Source: Acidaminococcaceae bacterium (GTDB lineage: Bacteria > Bacillota > Negativicutes > Acidaminococcales > Acidaminococcaceae). Taken from it: DNA of 5,513 nt. The notes beneath the pieces were generated by a model. It was not told where the DNA came from. It saw nothing but the letters and a program-made list of their open reading frames with translations, and did no database searches. Positions 1-5,513 of the stretch are shown here, piece after piece (position 1 is the stretch's first letter; each line of letters begins with the position of its first letter). The position numbers and the translations under genes are program-made. The stretch spans positions 1 to 5,513 of the forward strand of contig JAFSOW010000155.1 of NCBI GenBank assembly GCA_017443165.1. Reading direction: 5' to 3'.

Positions 1-85
1 CCGTTTATAATCAGCACCACCGGCGCATTTACGGTACGCGCCAGATCATAGGCGCTGGCTTCCGAGGTCTTGCCCATGCCGTCGT
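1..85 (-). pseudogene. cbiA: cbiA continuation in the shifted frame (after the frameshift; cut by left edge)
   Basis: This stretch continues the CbiA protein in a different frame from its N-terminal part at 29-382. Read on the minus strand from base 83 it gives YDGMGKTSEASAYDLAR and then a TVNAPVVLIIN stretch, with no stop up to the window edge. The CbiA/CobB family carries an E-G-x-M-G-(F/L)-(Y/F)-D-G motif here, followed by a segment of the type 'S.A.lA......PvvLv'. The upstream frame ends in EGAMGF at 86-88, so the two pieces join exactly at the motif if one T is added to the TTT at 86-88. The rest of the amidotransferase lies beyond the left edge, including the C-terminal glutaminase domain with its catalytic cysteine. 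The frame change is seen directly; whether it is biological or an error cannot be told from here. Confidence 0.85.
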
Positions 86-382
86 AAAGCCCATGGCCCC
101 TTCCAGAATGGCCACATCAGAATCTTTGCTGTTTTTTGCCAGCAGCCGCTTTACATTCTCCGGACCGGTAAGAAACAAATCAAGATTCCGGGATTTTGCT
201 CCTATTACTTTCGAGTGAAACATGGGGTCGATATAGTCAGGCCCGCTTTTGAAAGCGGTAACCCGCTGTTTTTTATTCAACAAAGCCCGCAGTACCGCAC
301 AGACTACCGTGGTCTTGCCGCTGCCGCTCCGGGGCGCCGCAAATAAAAGCCGGGGAATGTCAAGAAACGCCGTTTCCGCCAT
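29..382 (-). CDS. cbiA: Cobyrinate a,c-diamide synthase CbiA, N-terminal part, interrupted by a frameshift
   Basis: CbiA is the cytoplasmic ATP- and glutamine-dependent amidotransferase that amidates the a and c acetate side chains of cobyrinate. The N-terminal ATP-binding domain is clear. Counting from the ATG at 382, there is a P-loop APRSGSGKTT at residues 16-25, then FKSGPDYIDP at 44-53, the NLD segment at 66-68, and AILEGAMGF at 91-99. After F99 (codon 86-88) the frame runs into 19 unrelated residues and a TAA stop at 29-31, while the expected YDGMG sequence continues in another frame. A normal CbiA is about 450 residues. I chose the ATG at 382 because AAGGGGG lies 7 bases upstream and conservation begins just after it. 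A GTG at 418 in the same frame would add 12 unconserved residues without a ribosome binding site. It is the last gene of the visible operon, 112 bases after cbiET. The cobalamin context argues for CbiA over other members of the family. Confidence 0.88.
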   Translation of the reverse strand: MAETAFLDIPRLLFAAPRSGSGKTTVVCAVLRALLNKKQRVTAFKSGPDYIDPMFHSKVIGAKSRNLDLFLTGPENVKRLLAKNSKDSDVAILEGAMGFTTAWARPRKPAPMIWRVP

Positions 383-389
383 TTTCCTT

Positions 390-396
390 CCCCCTT
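390..396 (-). promoter_or_regulatory. Ribosome binding site of cbiA
   Basis: The minus strand reads AAGGGGG here, within a longer purine run at 383-398, with 7 bases to the ATG at 382. It supports that ATG over the GTG at 418. A second GGAAGG at 386-391 is only 3 bases from the start and is less likely to be used. Confidence 0.6.
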
Positions 397-398
397 CC

Positions 399-418
399 TG
401 AACACATTTATTGAACAC
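399..418 (-). repeat. Short direct repeat of GTGTTCA ahead of cbiA
   Basis: The heptamer GTGTTCA occurs twice on the minus strand, at 412-418 and 399-405, 13 bases apart and separated by an A/T-rich hexamer (ATAAAT). It sits directly upstream of the cbiA ribosome binding site. It may be chance or a small protein-binding site; nothing in the sequence decides this. Confidence 0.3.
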
Positions 419-433
419 TTTTGTGATACAAAA
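419..433. repeat. 15-base interrupted palindrome in the cbiET-cbiA gap
   Basis: TTTTGT at 419-424 and ACAAAA at 428-433 are perfect inverted copies around a 3-base centre (GAT on the plus strand). The stem would be weak because it is mostly A/T. The symmetry could be an operator half-site pair, but I do not recognise the regulator. No T-run follows a GC-rich stem, so it is not a standard terminator. Confidence 0.3.
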
Positions 434-446
434 TTGCTTTCATACA

Positions 447-483
447 GTAACGGTTCACGCCTTACCGCACTTGACTCCGTCAC
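447..483 (-). other. Possible RNA hairpin in the cbiET-cbiA gap
   Basis: In the minus-strand transcript GUGACGG (477-483) can pair with CCGUUAC (447-453). This gives a 7-bp stem with one G-U wobble and a 23-base loop, starting 11 bases after the cbiET stop codon. No U-tract follows, so it does not look like an intrinsic terminator. It could be an RNA-processing or stability element, or chance. The rest of the 112-base gap (383-494) shows no credible gene, no cobalamin riboswitch and no convincing promoter. Confidence 0.25.
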
Positions 484-494
484 ACTCGTCCTGC

Positions 495-1706
495 TTACGC
501 TTTTTTCACAGCCGTGATGATATAAATCGGATTCTGCGCCATCATCAGATTATATCTGCCCAGCTTTTTGTTATAAGCGGATGCAATGTTAACCACATCC
601 AGTATGTAATCCGGTTTTTCTTTGTAATAATCAACAACCGTGCAAAGCGTTTCCAATGCAATCACGTTGATTACAATACGGCATTCCGGGTTCCGGGCAT
701 ACAGGCTGTCCAACATCTTCGCCATATTCCCGCTGCTGCCGCCGATGAACACACAGTCCGGCGCCGGAGTCTTTTCAATTTCTTCCGACGCTTCCCCTGC
801 TACAATTTCCATATTGCCGCAATGGAACCGTTCCCTGTTTAAACGCAGAAGTTCCAGCGCGTCTTCCTTCATTTCAAAGGCATACAGTTTCCCCAGGGGC
901 GCCTGCAGGGCCAGTTCCACGGAGCACGAACCGGTACCTGCTCCGATATCGTAAATAATGTCGTCCGGGCGCGGTTGCAATTTGGAAATGGAAACCGCGC
1001 GGATTTCCTGTTTGGTCATAGGCGCCTTGCCCCGCAGGAACAGACTGTCATCCAGGCCGTGCACACCCTGCCGCAACGGGCCTCCTGCCTTGTCATTTAA
1101 GATCATCATCACCGACAGGGACGGGAAATTACCTTGAGCAATTTTTTCTGCTGTACCGGTTACGATTTCTTCTTCCGGATAAGACAGGTTGGAGCCAACA
1201 TGAACCGTCACTTCACCCAGCCCCTGTTCACATAACTGACGGCACAGGACCTGAGGTGAATTCTCCCCGCCGGTCAGGGAAAACACTTTTTTATATTGTA
1301 AAACAGCAGAAACCAGATTCTGCTGCCTTCCATGCATGCTGATAATCTTCGCATCGTCCCAGGACGTCTGCAGACGGGACGCAAAATAGACCAGGCTGCT
1401 GATCCCGCAATACCGTTTCACTGCACATTGGGGCAGTTTTCCGGCAATGGTTTTGGCCAGACTGAAAAAGCCCACGTCGCCGGAAACCAGAATGCCCAAC
1501 ACATCTTTTTCCGCATCTGCGTTCGCGGCCACTTCTGCCAGCTCTGCAAGTTTGATTGTCGGATAGACTTTCTTCCCGCTTCCGAACTGCCCAACCATCC
1601 GTTTATCCCCGGCCAGAATCGTACTTTCAGCAATGGCCTGCCTGGCCTCTCCTGTCAGAAGATCCGGATTGCCCGGGCCGATTCCGATTACATTCACTTT
1701 CAGCAT
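495..1706 (-). CDS. cbiET: Fused cobalt-precorrin-7 C5-methyltransferase / cobalt-precorrin-6B C15-methyltransferase (decarboxylating), CbiE-CbiT
   Basis: This 403-residue two-domain enzyme catalyses the last two methylations of the corrin ring, at C5 (CbiE) and C15 (CbiT). CbiT also decarboxylates the C12 acetate. Residues 1 to about 205 are a class III tetrapyrrole methylase: GIGPG at 8-12, SGDVGFFS at 75-82 and SMHGR at 123-127. From about 222 a class I Rossmann methyltransferase follows: the CbiT signature PMTKQEIRA at 229-237, the SAM-binding DIGAGTGSCSVE at 253-264, and FIGGSSGNM at 320-328. In Salmonella these are separate proteins; the fused layout resembles aerobic CobL. I use the ATG at 1706 rather than 1721 because GAGGAG lies 7 bases before it, whereas the upstream ATG abuts that site and has none of its own. 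The methylase motif also starts normally from 1706. The gene lies 32 bases after cbiJ. Both domains look complete. Confidence 0.95.
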   Translation of the reverse strand: MLKVNVIGIGPGNPDLLTGEARQAIAESTILAGDKRMVGQFGSGKKVYPTIKLAELAEVAANADAEKDVLGILVSGDVGFFSLAKTIAGKLPQCAVKRYCGISSLVYFASRLQTSWDDAKIISMHGRQQNLVSAVLQYKKVFSLTGGENSPQVLCRQLCEQGLGEVTVHVGSNLSYPEEEIVTGTAEKIAQGNFPSLSVMMILNDKAGGPLRQGVHGLDDSLFLRGKAPMTKQEIRAVSISKLQPRPDDIIYDIGAGTGSCSVELALQAPLGKLYAFEMKEDALELLRLNRERFHCGNMEIVAGEASEEIEKTPAPDCVFIGGSSGNMAKMLDSLYARNPECRIVINVIALETLCTVVDYYKEKPDYILDVVNIASAYNKKLGRYNLMMAQNPIYIITAVKKA

Positions 1707-1713
1707 TGCCTGT

Positions 1714-1719
1714 CTCCTC
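1714..1719 (-). promoter_or_regulatory. Ribosome binding site that sets the cbiET start
   Basis: The minus strand reads GAGGAG with 7 bases (ACAGGCA) to the ATG at 1706. An in-frame ATG at 1719-1721 partly overlaps this site, so that codon is unlikely to be the real start even though it gives a frame 5 codons longer. Confidence 0.75.
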
Positions 1720-1738
1720 ATGATTAATAAGCACCAAA

Positions 1739-2494
1739 TTAAGCGCCGAATTTTTCTTTCAGTTCCGCCAGCACCTGTTCCAGATCTTCGCCGGTCTCCG
1801 GATTCCTGTCAATCAGAATCAGCCTGGCCCCTACCTCAGCGGCCGCTTCCAGCTTGTCTTCAAAGCCGCCGGCCTTTCCGGAATCTTTGGAAACGATATA
1901 TTTTGCTCCGGAGCGCCGGAACATGGCTACATTCAAATCTTTTGCAAAAGGTCCCTGCATACAGATAATCTGCGCCGGTTTATAGCCAAGATTCAGCGCG
2001 TTATCCAATGAATCACGCAAAGGCAGTATCCGGCAGGTAATGCGTTCCGCATAATCAGGAAGCTTTGTAAAATCAACCAGATTTTTGCTTCCGGTAGTTA
2101 AAAACACCGGGCCTTCCGTACCGCTCAATATTTCTATGGCTTCCCCGAAATCTTTCACTGTGATACAGCCGGGATGCTCGCTGGCAGGCCGCAGCATCCG
2201 TTTATAAGGAAAGCCGGTCTCCCTGCAGGCTTTCTGTACGGTCTCCGTAACCAGCACCGCATAGGGATGGGTGGAATCCAGCACCAGGTCAGGTTTCACT
2301 TCATGTAAAAACGCACACATATCCGCAAAGGTCATGCGTTTTGTCTGTACATGGATATAAGGATTGTCAGGATATAAAGACGCACCGTATGCCGTAGCAA
2401 CGGAGACATAAACATCTACCTGCAGGGCAGCCAATGCGTCAGCAATCTTTCTTCCTTCTATGGTTCCGGCAATCAGCCAGACTTTTCGTTTCAT
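1739..2494 (-). CDS. cbiJ: Cobalt-precorrin-6A reductase CbiJ
   Basis: CbiJ (CobK family) is the cytoplasmic NAD(P)H-dependent enzyme that reduces a double bond of cobalt-precorrin-6A to give cobalt-precorrin-6B, the substrate for the CbiE/CbiT steps encoded just downstream. The 251-residue length is normal. Family features are an N-terminal nucleotide-binding AGTIEGR at 9-15, the hallmark DSTHPYA at 73-79, FLTTGSKNL at 131-139, MQGPF at 179-183, and KDSGKAGG at 203-210 followed by the KLEAA segment. The ATG overlaps the cbiH stop codon by 4 bases (ATGA, 2491-2494), so translation is probably coupled to cbiH. The only upstream ribosome-binding candidate is a GGGG 9 bases away, inside the last cbiH codons. 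No broken or missing region is seen. Confidence 0.95.
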   Translation of the reverse strand: MKRKVWLIAGTIEGRKIADALAALQVDVYVSVATAYGASLYPDNPYIHVQTKRMTFADMCAFLHEVKPDLVLDSTHPYAVLVTETVQKACRETGFPYKRMLRPASEHPGCITVKDFGEAIEILSGTEGPVFLTTGSKNLVDFTKLPDYAERITCRILPLRDSLDNALNLGYKPAQIICMQGPFAKDLNVAMFRRSGAKYIVSKDSGKAGGFEDKLEAAAEVGARLILIDRNPETGEDLEQVLAELKEKFGA

Positions 2495-3225
2495 AAATGA
2501 TAACCCCGGGGTGTCACGATGCGCCCGTTAATTACCCTGCTCTGGGAGTTCCCGATAATTACAGTGGAGAACATATCCACATTCTCGTTATCTCCCAGTT
2601 CCTTTAAGGTAGTCAGTTCGTAGGACTCGCCCTCCCGTCCGATATTATGCACGATACCGCAGGGAATGTCACCGCTCTGGTTCTTAAGCATAATGTCGCA
2701 GGCTTTCTTCAGATAATCTTTCCGTTTATGGCTCCTGGGATTATAAAGGGCAATGCAGAAATCTGCCTGGGACGCGCAGTCCAGACGTTTTTCGATTTTT
2801 TCCCAGGGGGTCAGCAGGTCGCTTAAGGAAATAAGGCAAAAATCACAAATCAGCGGAGCGCCCAAAAGCGCAGCGCCGGAGCAGGCAGCCGTCACGCCGG
2901 GAATCACTTCAATCTCCACATCCGGATAATCGGCAGCTACCTGGCACATAATGCCTGCCATGCCGTACACGCCGGCATCCCCGCTGCTGATGATAGCAAC
3001 AGTCTGCCCTTTCAGCGCTTCTTCCAGCGTTGCTTTGCAGCGGTCCACTTCCTTACGCATTCCATTGGAAACAAACCGTTTTCCCGGGAATTCGTCTTTA
3101 ATCAGATTCACATACACATTGTATCCGGTAATCACATCACAGGACTCCAGCGCTTTTACCGCACGCTCTGTCATCTGTTCCCTGCCGCCGGGCCCCAGGC
3201 TTACCACATAGATTTTAGCCGCCAT
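2491..3225 (-). CDS. cbiH: Cobalt-factor III / cobalt-precorrin-3 C17-methyltransferase CbiH
   Basis: CbiH methylates C17 with SAM and contracts the macrocycle, forming the ring-A delta-lactone that CbiG later opens. The 244-residue protein is a single class III tetrapyrrole methylase domain of usual length. Visible motifs are LGPGG at 10-14, GYNVY at 34-38, GMRKEVDRC at 55-63, SSGDAGVYGMAG at 80-91, IPGVTA at 108-113, LGAPL with DF at 121-129, SLSDLLTPW at 133-141, LYNPRS at 160-165 and the terminal PRGY at 239-242. These separate it from the CbiL, CbiF and CbiE paralogues. There is no C-terminal ferredoxin-like Fe-S extension of the kind found in some CbiH proteins. The ATG at 3225 has AGGAG at 3232-3236, 6 bases upstream. 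The gene follows cbiG after 33 bases, and its stop overlaps the cbiJ start. Confidence 0.96.
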   Translation of the reverse strand: MAAKIYVVSLGPGGREQMTERAVKALESCDVITGYNVYVNLIKDEFPGKRFVSNGMRKEVDRCKATLEEALKGQTVAIISSGDAGVYGMAGIMCQVAADYPDVEIEVIPGVTAACSGAALLGAPLICDFCLISLSDLLTPWEKIEKRLDCASQADFCIALYNPRSHKRKDYLKKACDIMLKNQSGDIPCGIVHNIGREGESYELTTLKELGDNENVDMFSTVIIGNSQSRVINGRIVTPRGYHL

Positions 3226-3231
3226 TTTTCG

Positions 3232-3236
3232 CTCCT
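3232..3236 (-). promoter_or_regulatory. Ribosome binding site of cbiH
   Basis: The minus strand reads AGGAG with 6 bases (CGAAAA) to the ATG at 3225. It is one of the strongest sites in the window and suggests cbiH is initiated independently rather than by coupling to cbiG. Confidence 0.7.
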
Positions 3237-3258
3237 TTTATCTTCAGAATCGTCTTTA

Positions 3259-4305
3259 TTATTCATTAAAATCCACAACAAAATTCTCAGCAGCCACAGC
3301 CAGCGTTACACCATTCCTGCCAGTCTTACGCAGCAACAGCTTCCCGCCGTTGCTGTCAAGTACAGCCGCTCTTTCACAGACATTATCTACACCCACCGTC
3401 TTCGCCACAAAAGCAGAGGGCGTAAAATCTCCTTCTGCAGCATTTAATTCTTCCGCAGAGTAAAAGCGGATGGGAAATGAATTTTCTTCGGCGAAAGCCA
3501 GCAAGCCATTCTCATCTTTTTTTACATCAATGGAAGCGATTCCTTTTACCACGCTCATTGTTACCTTAAGCTTTTTAAGTTCCTGTATGACCAGCTCTTC
3601 AATTCTGTCCTTGGGCGTGCCTCTCCGGCAACCGATGCCCAGGTGAAGAATGCGGGGGCGCAGCACAACCGTCTCAACAAACGGTTGCACCGTCTTCCGC
3701 AGAGAGATCGCCATGCCGACAGGTCCCTCCTCAGCCATAATCAGCCCTTTGGGAAGCGGGCCCCTGATGGGAAATTCGCTCTTTACCCCAACCTTTTTGC
3801 AATCTACCAGATAAGATGCAAAGGTTTTGGCGCTCTGCATGTTAAAAATCGACATGTTGTGCCGGGCTGCCCATTCATCTACAGCAAACAGGTCATTGAC
3901 ATCCGTTGCCGTAGTAATCACGGGAACCGCTTTCAAAAAAGCCGCAATTCCCGTCGCCAGCCCGTTCGCGCCGCCAATATGACCCGAAAGCAGGGGGATG
4001 ACGAATTTTCCCCGCTCATCAATGGAAATCACCGCCGGATCCTTGGTCTTGCTGCGGATATAAGGAGCGATGCTGCGGATGGCAATCCCCGTCGCACCGA
4101 TAAAAACCATCAGGCGGCACCGGGAAAAAGCCTCCTTACACATTAACTGCAGAGAAGGACCGATTTCCTGTAACGCCGGGTCCAGATCCCTGTAGCGCCG
4201 GGTGGTATATATCCCAGTTGCGAACCCACAGGAATCCAGATACTTTTGCAGTTTTAGACTGATCATCGCCCCGTTACGGGTAAAAGAAAAAACAATTGCA
4301 TTCAT
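3259..4305 (-). CDS. cbiG: Cobalt-precorrin-5A hydrolase CbiG
   Basis: CbiG opens the ring-A delta-lactone of cobalt-precorrin-5A and releases the C20 fragment with its methyl group as acetaldehyde. It is diagnostic of the anaerobic pathway. The 348-residue length is typical. The N-terminal half has FIGATGIAIR at 68-77, DPAV at 89-92, the very characteristic LLSGHIGGAN at 105-114, TTATDVN at 131-137 and VDEWA at 142-146. A less conserved middle region leads to LGIGCRRGT at 222-230. The C-terminal domain has ASIDVKKDE at 257-265, VGVDNVCE at 304-311 and a TLAVA strand at 334-338. The ATG at 4305 lies only 2 bases after the cbiF stop and has no clear ribosome binding site, so it probably depends on ribosomes finishing cbiF. 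It is not fused to CbiH or CbiF, unlike in some genomes. No defect is seen. Confidence 0.96.
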   Translation of the reverse strand: MNAIVFSFTRNGAMISLKLQKYLDSCGFATGIYTTRRYRDLDPALQEIGPSLQLMCKEAFSRCRLMVFIGATGIAIRSIAPYIRSKTKDPAVISIDERGKFVIPLLSGHIGGANGLATGIAAFLKAVPVITTATDVNDLFAVDEWAARHNMSIFNMQSAKTFASYLVDCKKVGVKSEFPIRGPLPKGLIMAEEGPVGMAISLRKTVQPFVETVVLRPRILHLGIGCRRGTPKDRIEELVIQELKKLKVTMSVVKGIASIDVKKDENGLLAFAEENSFPIRFYSAEELNAAEGDFTPSAFVAKTVGVDNVCERAAVLDSNGGKLLLRKTGRNGVTLAVAAENFVVDFNE

Positions 4306-4307
4306 AA

Positions 4308-5114
4308 TTATTTGCCAGGTTTATGATGCGTCCTGGTAACCGGCTTAATCTGCAGTTTGCTTGCATCGGCTTTACGGTATCCGGTTTCAAAAGTCGGGTT
4401 ATACAGTTCGCTGCGTTCATAAACAGAACCCAGGAAACCGCCTACGGTGATCAGAGCCAGATTCTTCACATTATTGGCCGCTGCAGTTTCCGCAATGGTG
4501 CCAACCGTACAGTGCAGCACCTTTTCATCCGGCCAGGAAGCCTTGTAAACGATAGCCGCCGGTTCGTCAGCGCCATACCCGCCGCTGATCAGTTCTTTCT
4601 GCAGCTTATCCAGCATGCCGGCGCTGAGGAAGATGACCATGGTGGCATGATGTTTTGCGTAATCTTTGATCTTTTGTTTAGGCGGAACTCCGGTACGGCC
4701 TTCCATGCGGGTAATGATAACCGACTGGCTTACATCCGGAAGAGTATATTCCGCTTTCAGGGAAGCCGCTGCAGCGCAGAAAGAACTTACACCGGGCACA
4801 ATTTCAAAATCCAGATTATAACTCCTTAAAAGATCCATCTGTTCCCTGTGAGCACCGTATACGCTGGGATCTCCTGTATGCAGACGGACCACCAGCTTGC
4901 CTTCCTGTGCAGCCGGAACCATGGCCGCAATGACTTCTTCCAGAGTCATCACAGCACTGTTCATAATTTCACATTCAGGTTTCGCATAATCCAGCAAAGC
5001 GGGATTTACCAGAGAACCGGCATAGATGATCAGATCTGCCTTTTCCAACAGTTCCTTGCCCCGGACCGTAATCAGATCCGCTGCTCCGGGACCTGCTCCA
5101 ATAAAATAGATCAT
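4308..5114 (-). CDS. cbiF: Cobalt-precorrin-4 C11-methyltransferase CbiF
   Basis: CbiF transfers a methyl group from SAM to C11 of cobalt-precorrin-4, giving cobalt-precorrin-5A, the substrate of CbiG encoded next. It is a class III tetrapyrrole methylase with GAGPG at 6-10, YAGSLV at 31-36, RLHTGDPSVYGA at 77-88, VPGVSSF at 106-112, TLP at 124-126, TRMEGRT at 135-141 and A-x-WPDE at 192-197. The YAGSLV and HTGDPS-YG motifs mark it as CbiF/CobM rather than CbiL or CbiH. At 268 residues it is slightly longer than usual because of a basic tail (about 248-268) after the SELYNP element. The ATG at 5114 shares one base with the cbiL stop (TAATG). GGAG lies 11 bases upstream within the cbiL codons, a long spacing, so coupling to cbiL is likely. 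Confidence 0.96.
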   Translation of the reverse strand: MIYFIGAGPGAADLITVRGKELLEKADLIIYAGSLVNPALLDYAKPECEIMNSAVMTLEEVIAAMVPAAQEGKLVVRLHTGDPSVYGAHREQMDLLRSYNLDFEIVPGVSSFCAAAASLKAEYTLPDVSQSVIITRMEGRTGVPPKQKIKDYAKHHATMVIFLSAGMLDKLQKELISGGYGADEPAAIVYKASWPDEKVLHCTVGTIAETAAANNVKNLALITVGGFLGSVYERSELYNPTFETGYRKADASKLQIKPVTRTHHKPGK

Positions 5115-5513
5115 TACTGTTCAAACTCCTTTTCTTTTACCAGTATCACTGAAAAATAACTGCTCTTATCGTTAACCTTGCTCAGATCTTTATAAATTTT
5201 TTCTCCGGGCAGACCGCAGTTTTCAATCATCTGGGCATGCTTCAGAAGACCGCGCCCGGTCAGTTCATCCCGGACCCTGCCGATTTCGCTGGCCGATTTC
5301 ATCAGGATTTTGTTACCGGGCATATCCAGGAACCGGCTGGATTCTTTATAGCTTCCCGGCAGAATGGTCAGCGGTTCTGCTTTTTCACAGAGGGAAACAT
5401 TTAACTTGGCCGCAACAGCGCAGAAACTGGTTACGCCGGGAACCAGCACTGCTTCATAGCCGGCTTTCAATACCAGTTTATGAACATAGATACAGGTGGC
5501 GTAAACGGTAGGA
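5114..5513 (-). CDS. cbiL: Cobalt-factor II / precorrin-2 C20-methyltransferase CbiL, C-terminal part (cut by right edge)
   Basis: CbiL adds the C20 methyl group, the first methylation after the uroporphyrinogen-derived dipyrrocorphin, which commits the intermediate to corrin synthesis. Only the last 132 residues are in the window; the family is usually about 230-240, so roughly 100 N-terminal residues lie to the right. The frame is open to the edge, beginning PTVYATCIYVHKL, the end of the CbiL 'GDP.vYsT..Y' motif. This is followed by GYEAVLVPGVTSFCAVAAKL, the second SAM-binding loop typical of the family. Further on are LPGSYKE, ILMKSAS and a C-terminal ENCGLPGEKIY segment, also as expected. 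A TTG at 5468-5470 could be mistaken for a start, but conserved sequence continues upstream of it. The stop at 5114-5116 overlaps the cbiF start by one base. Confidence 0.93.
   Translation of the reverse strand, partial: PTVYATCIYVHKLVLKAGYEAVLVPGVTSFCAVAAKLNVSLCEKAEPLTILPGSYKESSRFLDMPGNKILMKSASEIGRVRDELTGRGLLKHAQMIENCGLPGEKIYKDLSKVNDKSSYFSVILVKEKEFEQ

Noticed and set aside
383..494. Possible cobalamin riboswitch or intrinsic terminator before cbiA
   Set aside because: The gap is too short for a typical cobalamin riboswitch, shows no B12-box-like sequence, and has no GC-rich stem followed by a T-run.
411..842. Plus-strand open frame of 143 codons opposite the end of cbiET
   Set aside because: It is antisense to well conserved CbiT codons, shows no recognisable domain and has no ribosome binding site that I can see; it is a coding shadow.
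1418..1633. Minus-strand 71-codon frame inside cbiET
   Set aside because: It is the out-of-frame reading of the conserved CbiE segment and has no features of its own.
1332..1727. Plus-strand open frame of 131 codons opposite CbiE
   Set aside because: It is antisense to the conserved CbiE domain and its translation resembles no family I know.
2503..2512. Perfect 10-base palindrome ACCCCGGGGT near the cbiH-cbiJ junction
   Set aside because: It lies in the codons of the conserved TPRG end of CbiH, so the protein sequence explains it; nothing indicates a binding site.
3643..4146. Plus-strand open frame of 167 codons opposite cbiG
   Set aside because: Its basic, low-information translation mirrors the conserved CbiG motifs on the other strand; it is a shadow.
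4323..4829. Plus-strand open frame of 168 codons opposite cbiF
   Set aside because: It is antisense to the CbiF methylase motifs and has no independent support.
5114..5470. Short cbiL starting at the TTG at 5470
   Set aside because: Conserved CbiL sequence continues in frame upstream of the TTG to the window edge, so the gene is cut by the window rather than short.

Overview
The window lies inside a minus-strand operon for the anaerobic (early cobalt insertion) branch of cobalamin (vitamin B12) synthesis. Read in the direction of transcription, from right to left, the genes are cbiL (C-terminal part only, cut by the right edge), cbiF, cbiG, cbiH, cbiJ, a fused cbiE-cbiT, and cbiA (N-terminal part, cut by the left edge and carrying a frameshift). 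Every convincing gene is on the minus strand. The long plus-strand reading frames are shadows of these genes.

The genes form one pathway. CbiL methylates C20 of cobalt-factor II/precorrin-2. CbiH methylates C17 and contracts the ring, CbiF methylates C11, and CbiG opens the lactone and releases the two-carbon fragment. CbiJ reduces the macrocycle. CbiE methylates C5, and CbiT methylates C15 and decarboxylates the C12 acetate. CbiA amidates the a and c side chains of cobyrinate. The presence of CbiG, and the cobalt-type CbiH/CbiF/CbiL sequences, place this in the oxygen-independent route. CbiD (C1 methylation), CbiC (methyl migration) and a cobalt chelatase are also needed but are not in the window; they may lie upstream of cbiL or elsewhere.

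The genes are tightly packed. cbiL/cbiF overlap by 1 base (TAATG), cbiF/cbiG are 2 bases apart, and cbiH/cbiJ overlap by 4 bases (ATGA). cbiH and cbiET follow gaps of 32-33 bases and have strong purine-rich ribosome binding sites. The only larger gap (112 bases, 383-494) precedes cbiA and holds two weak inverted repeats and a short direct repeat. No promoter, riboswitch, terminator, tRNA, mobile element or CRISPR array was seen.

The organism is probably an anaerobic Firmicute: AGGAG-type ribosome binding sites, moderate GC judged by eye at about half, and the anaerobic B12 gene set with a CbiE-CbiT fusion. A member of the Negativicutes is my best guess, at low confidence. The most notable irregularity is a one-base deletion in cbiA at a T run (86-88), which breaks an otherwise well conserved protein. 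This is either a sequencing or assembly error or a real inactivating mutation. I found no previously undescribed system.
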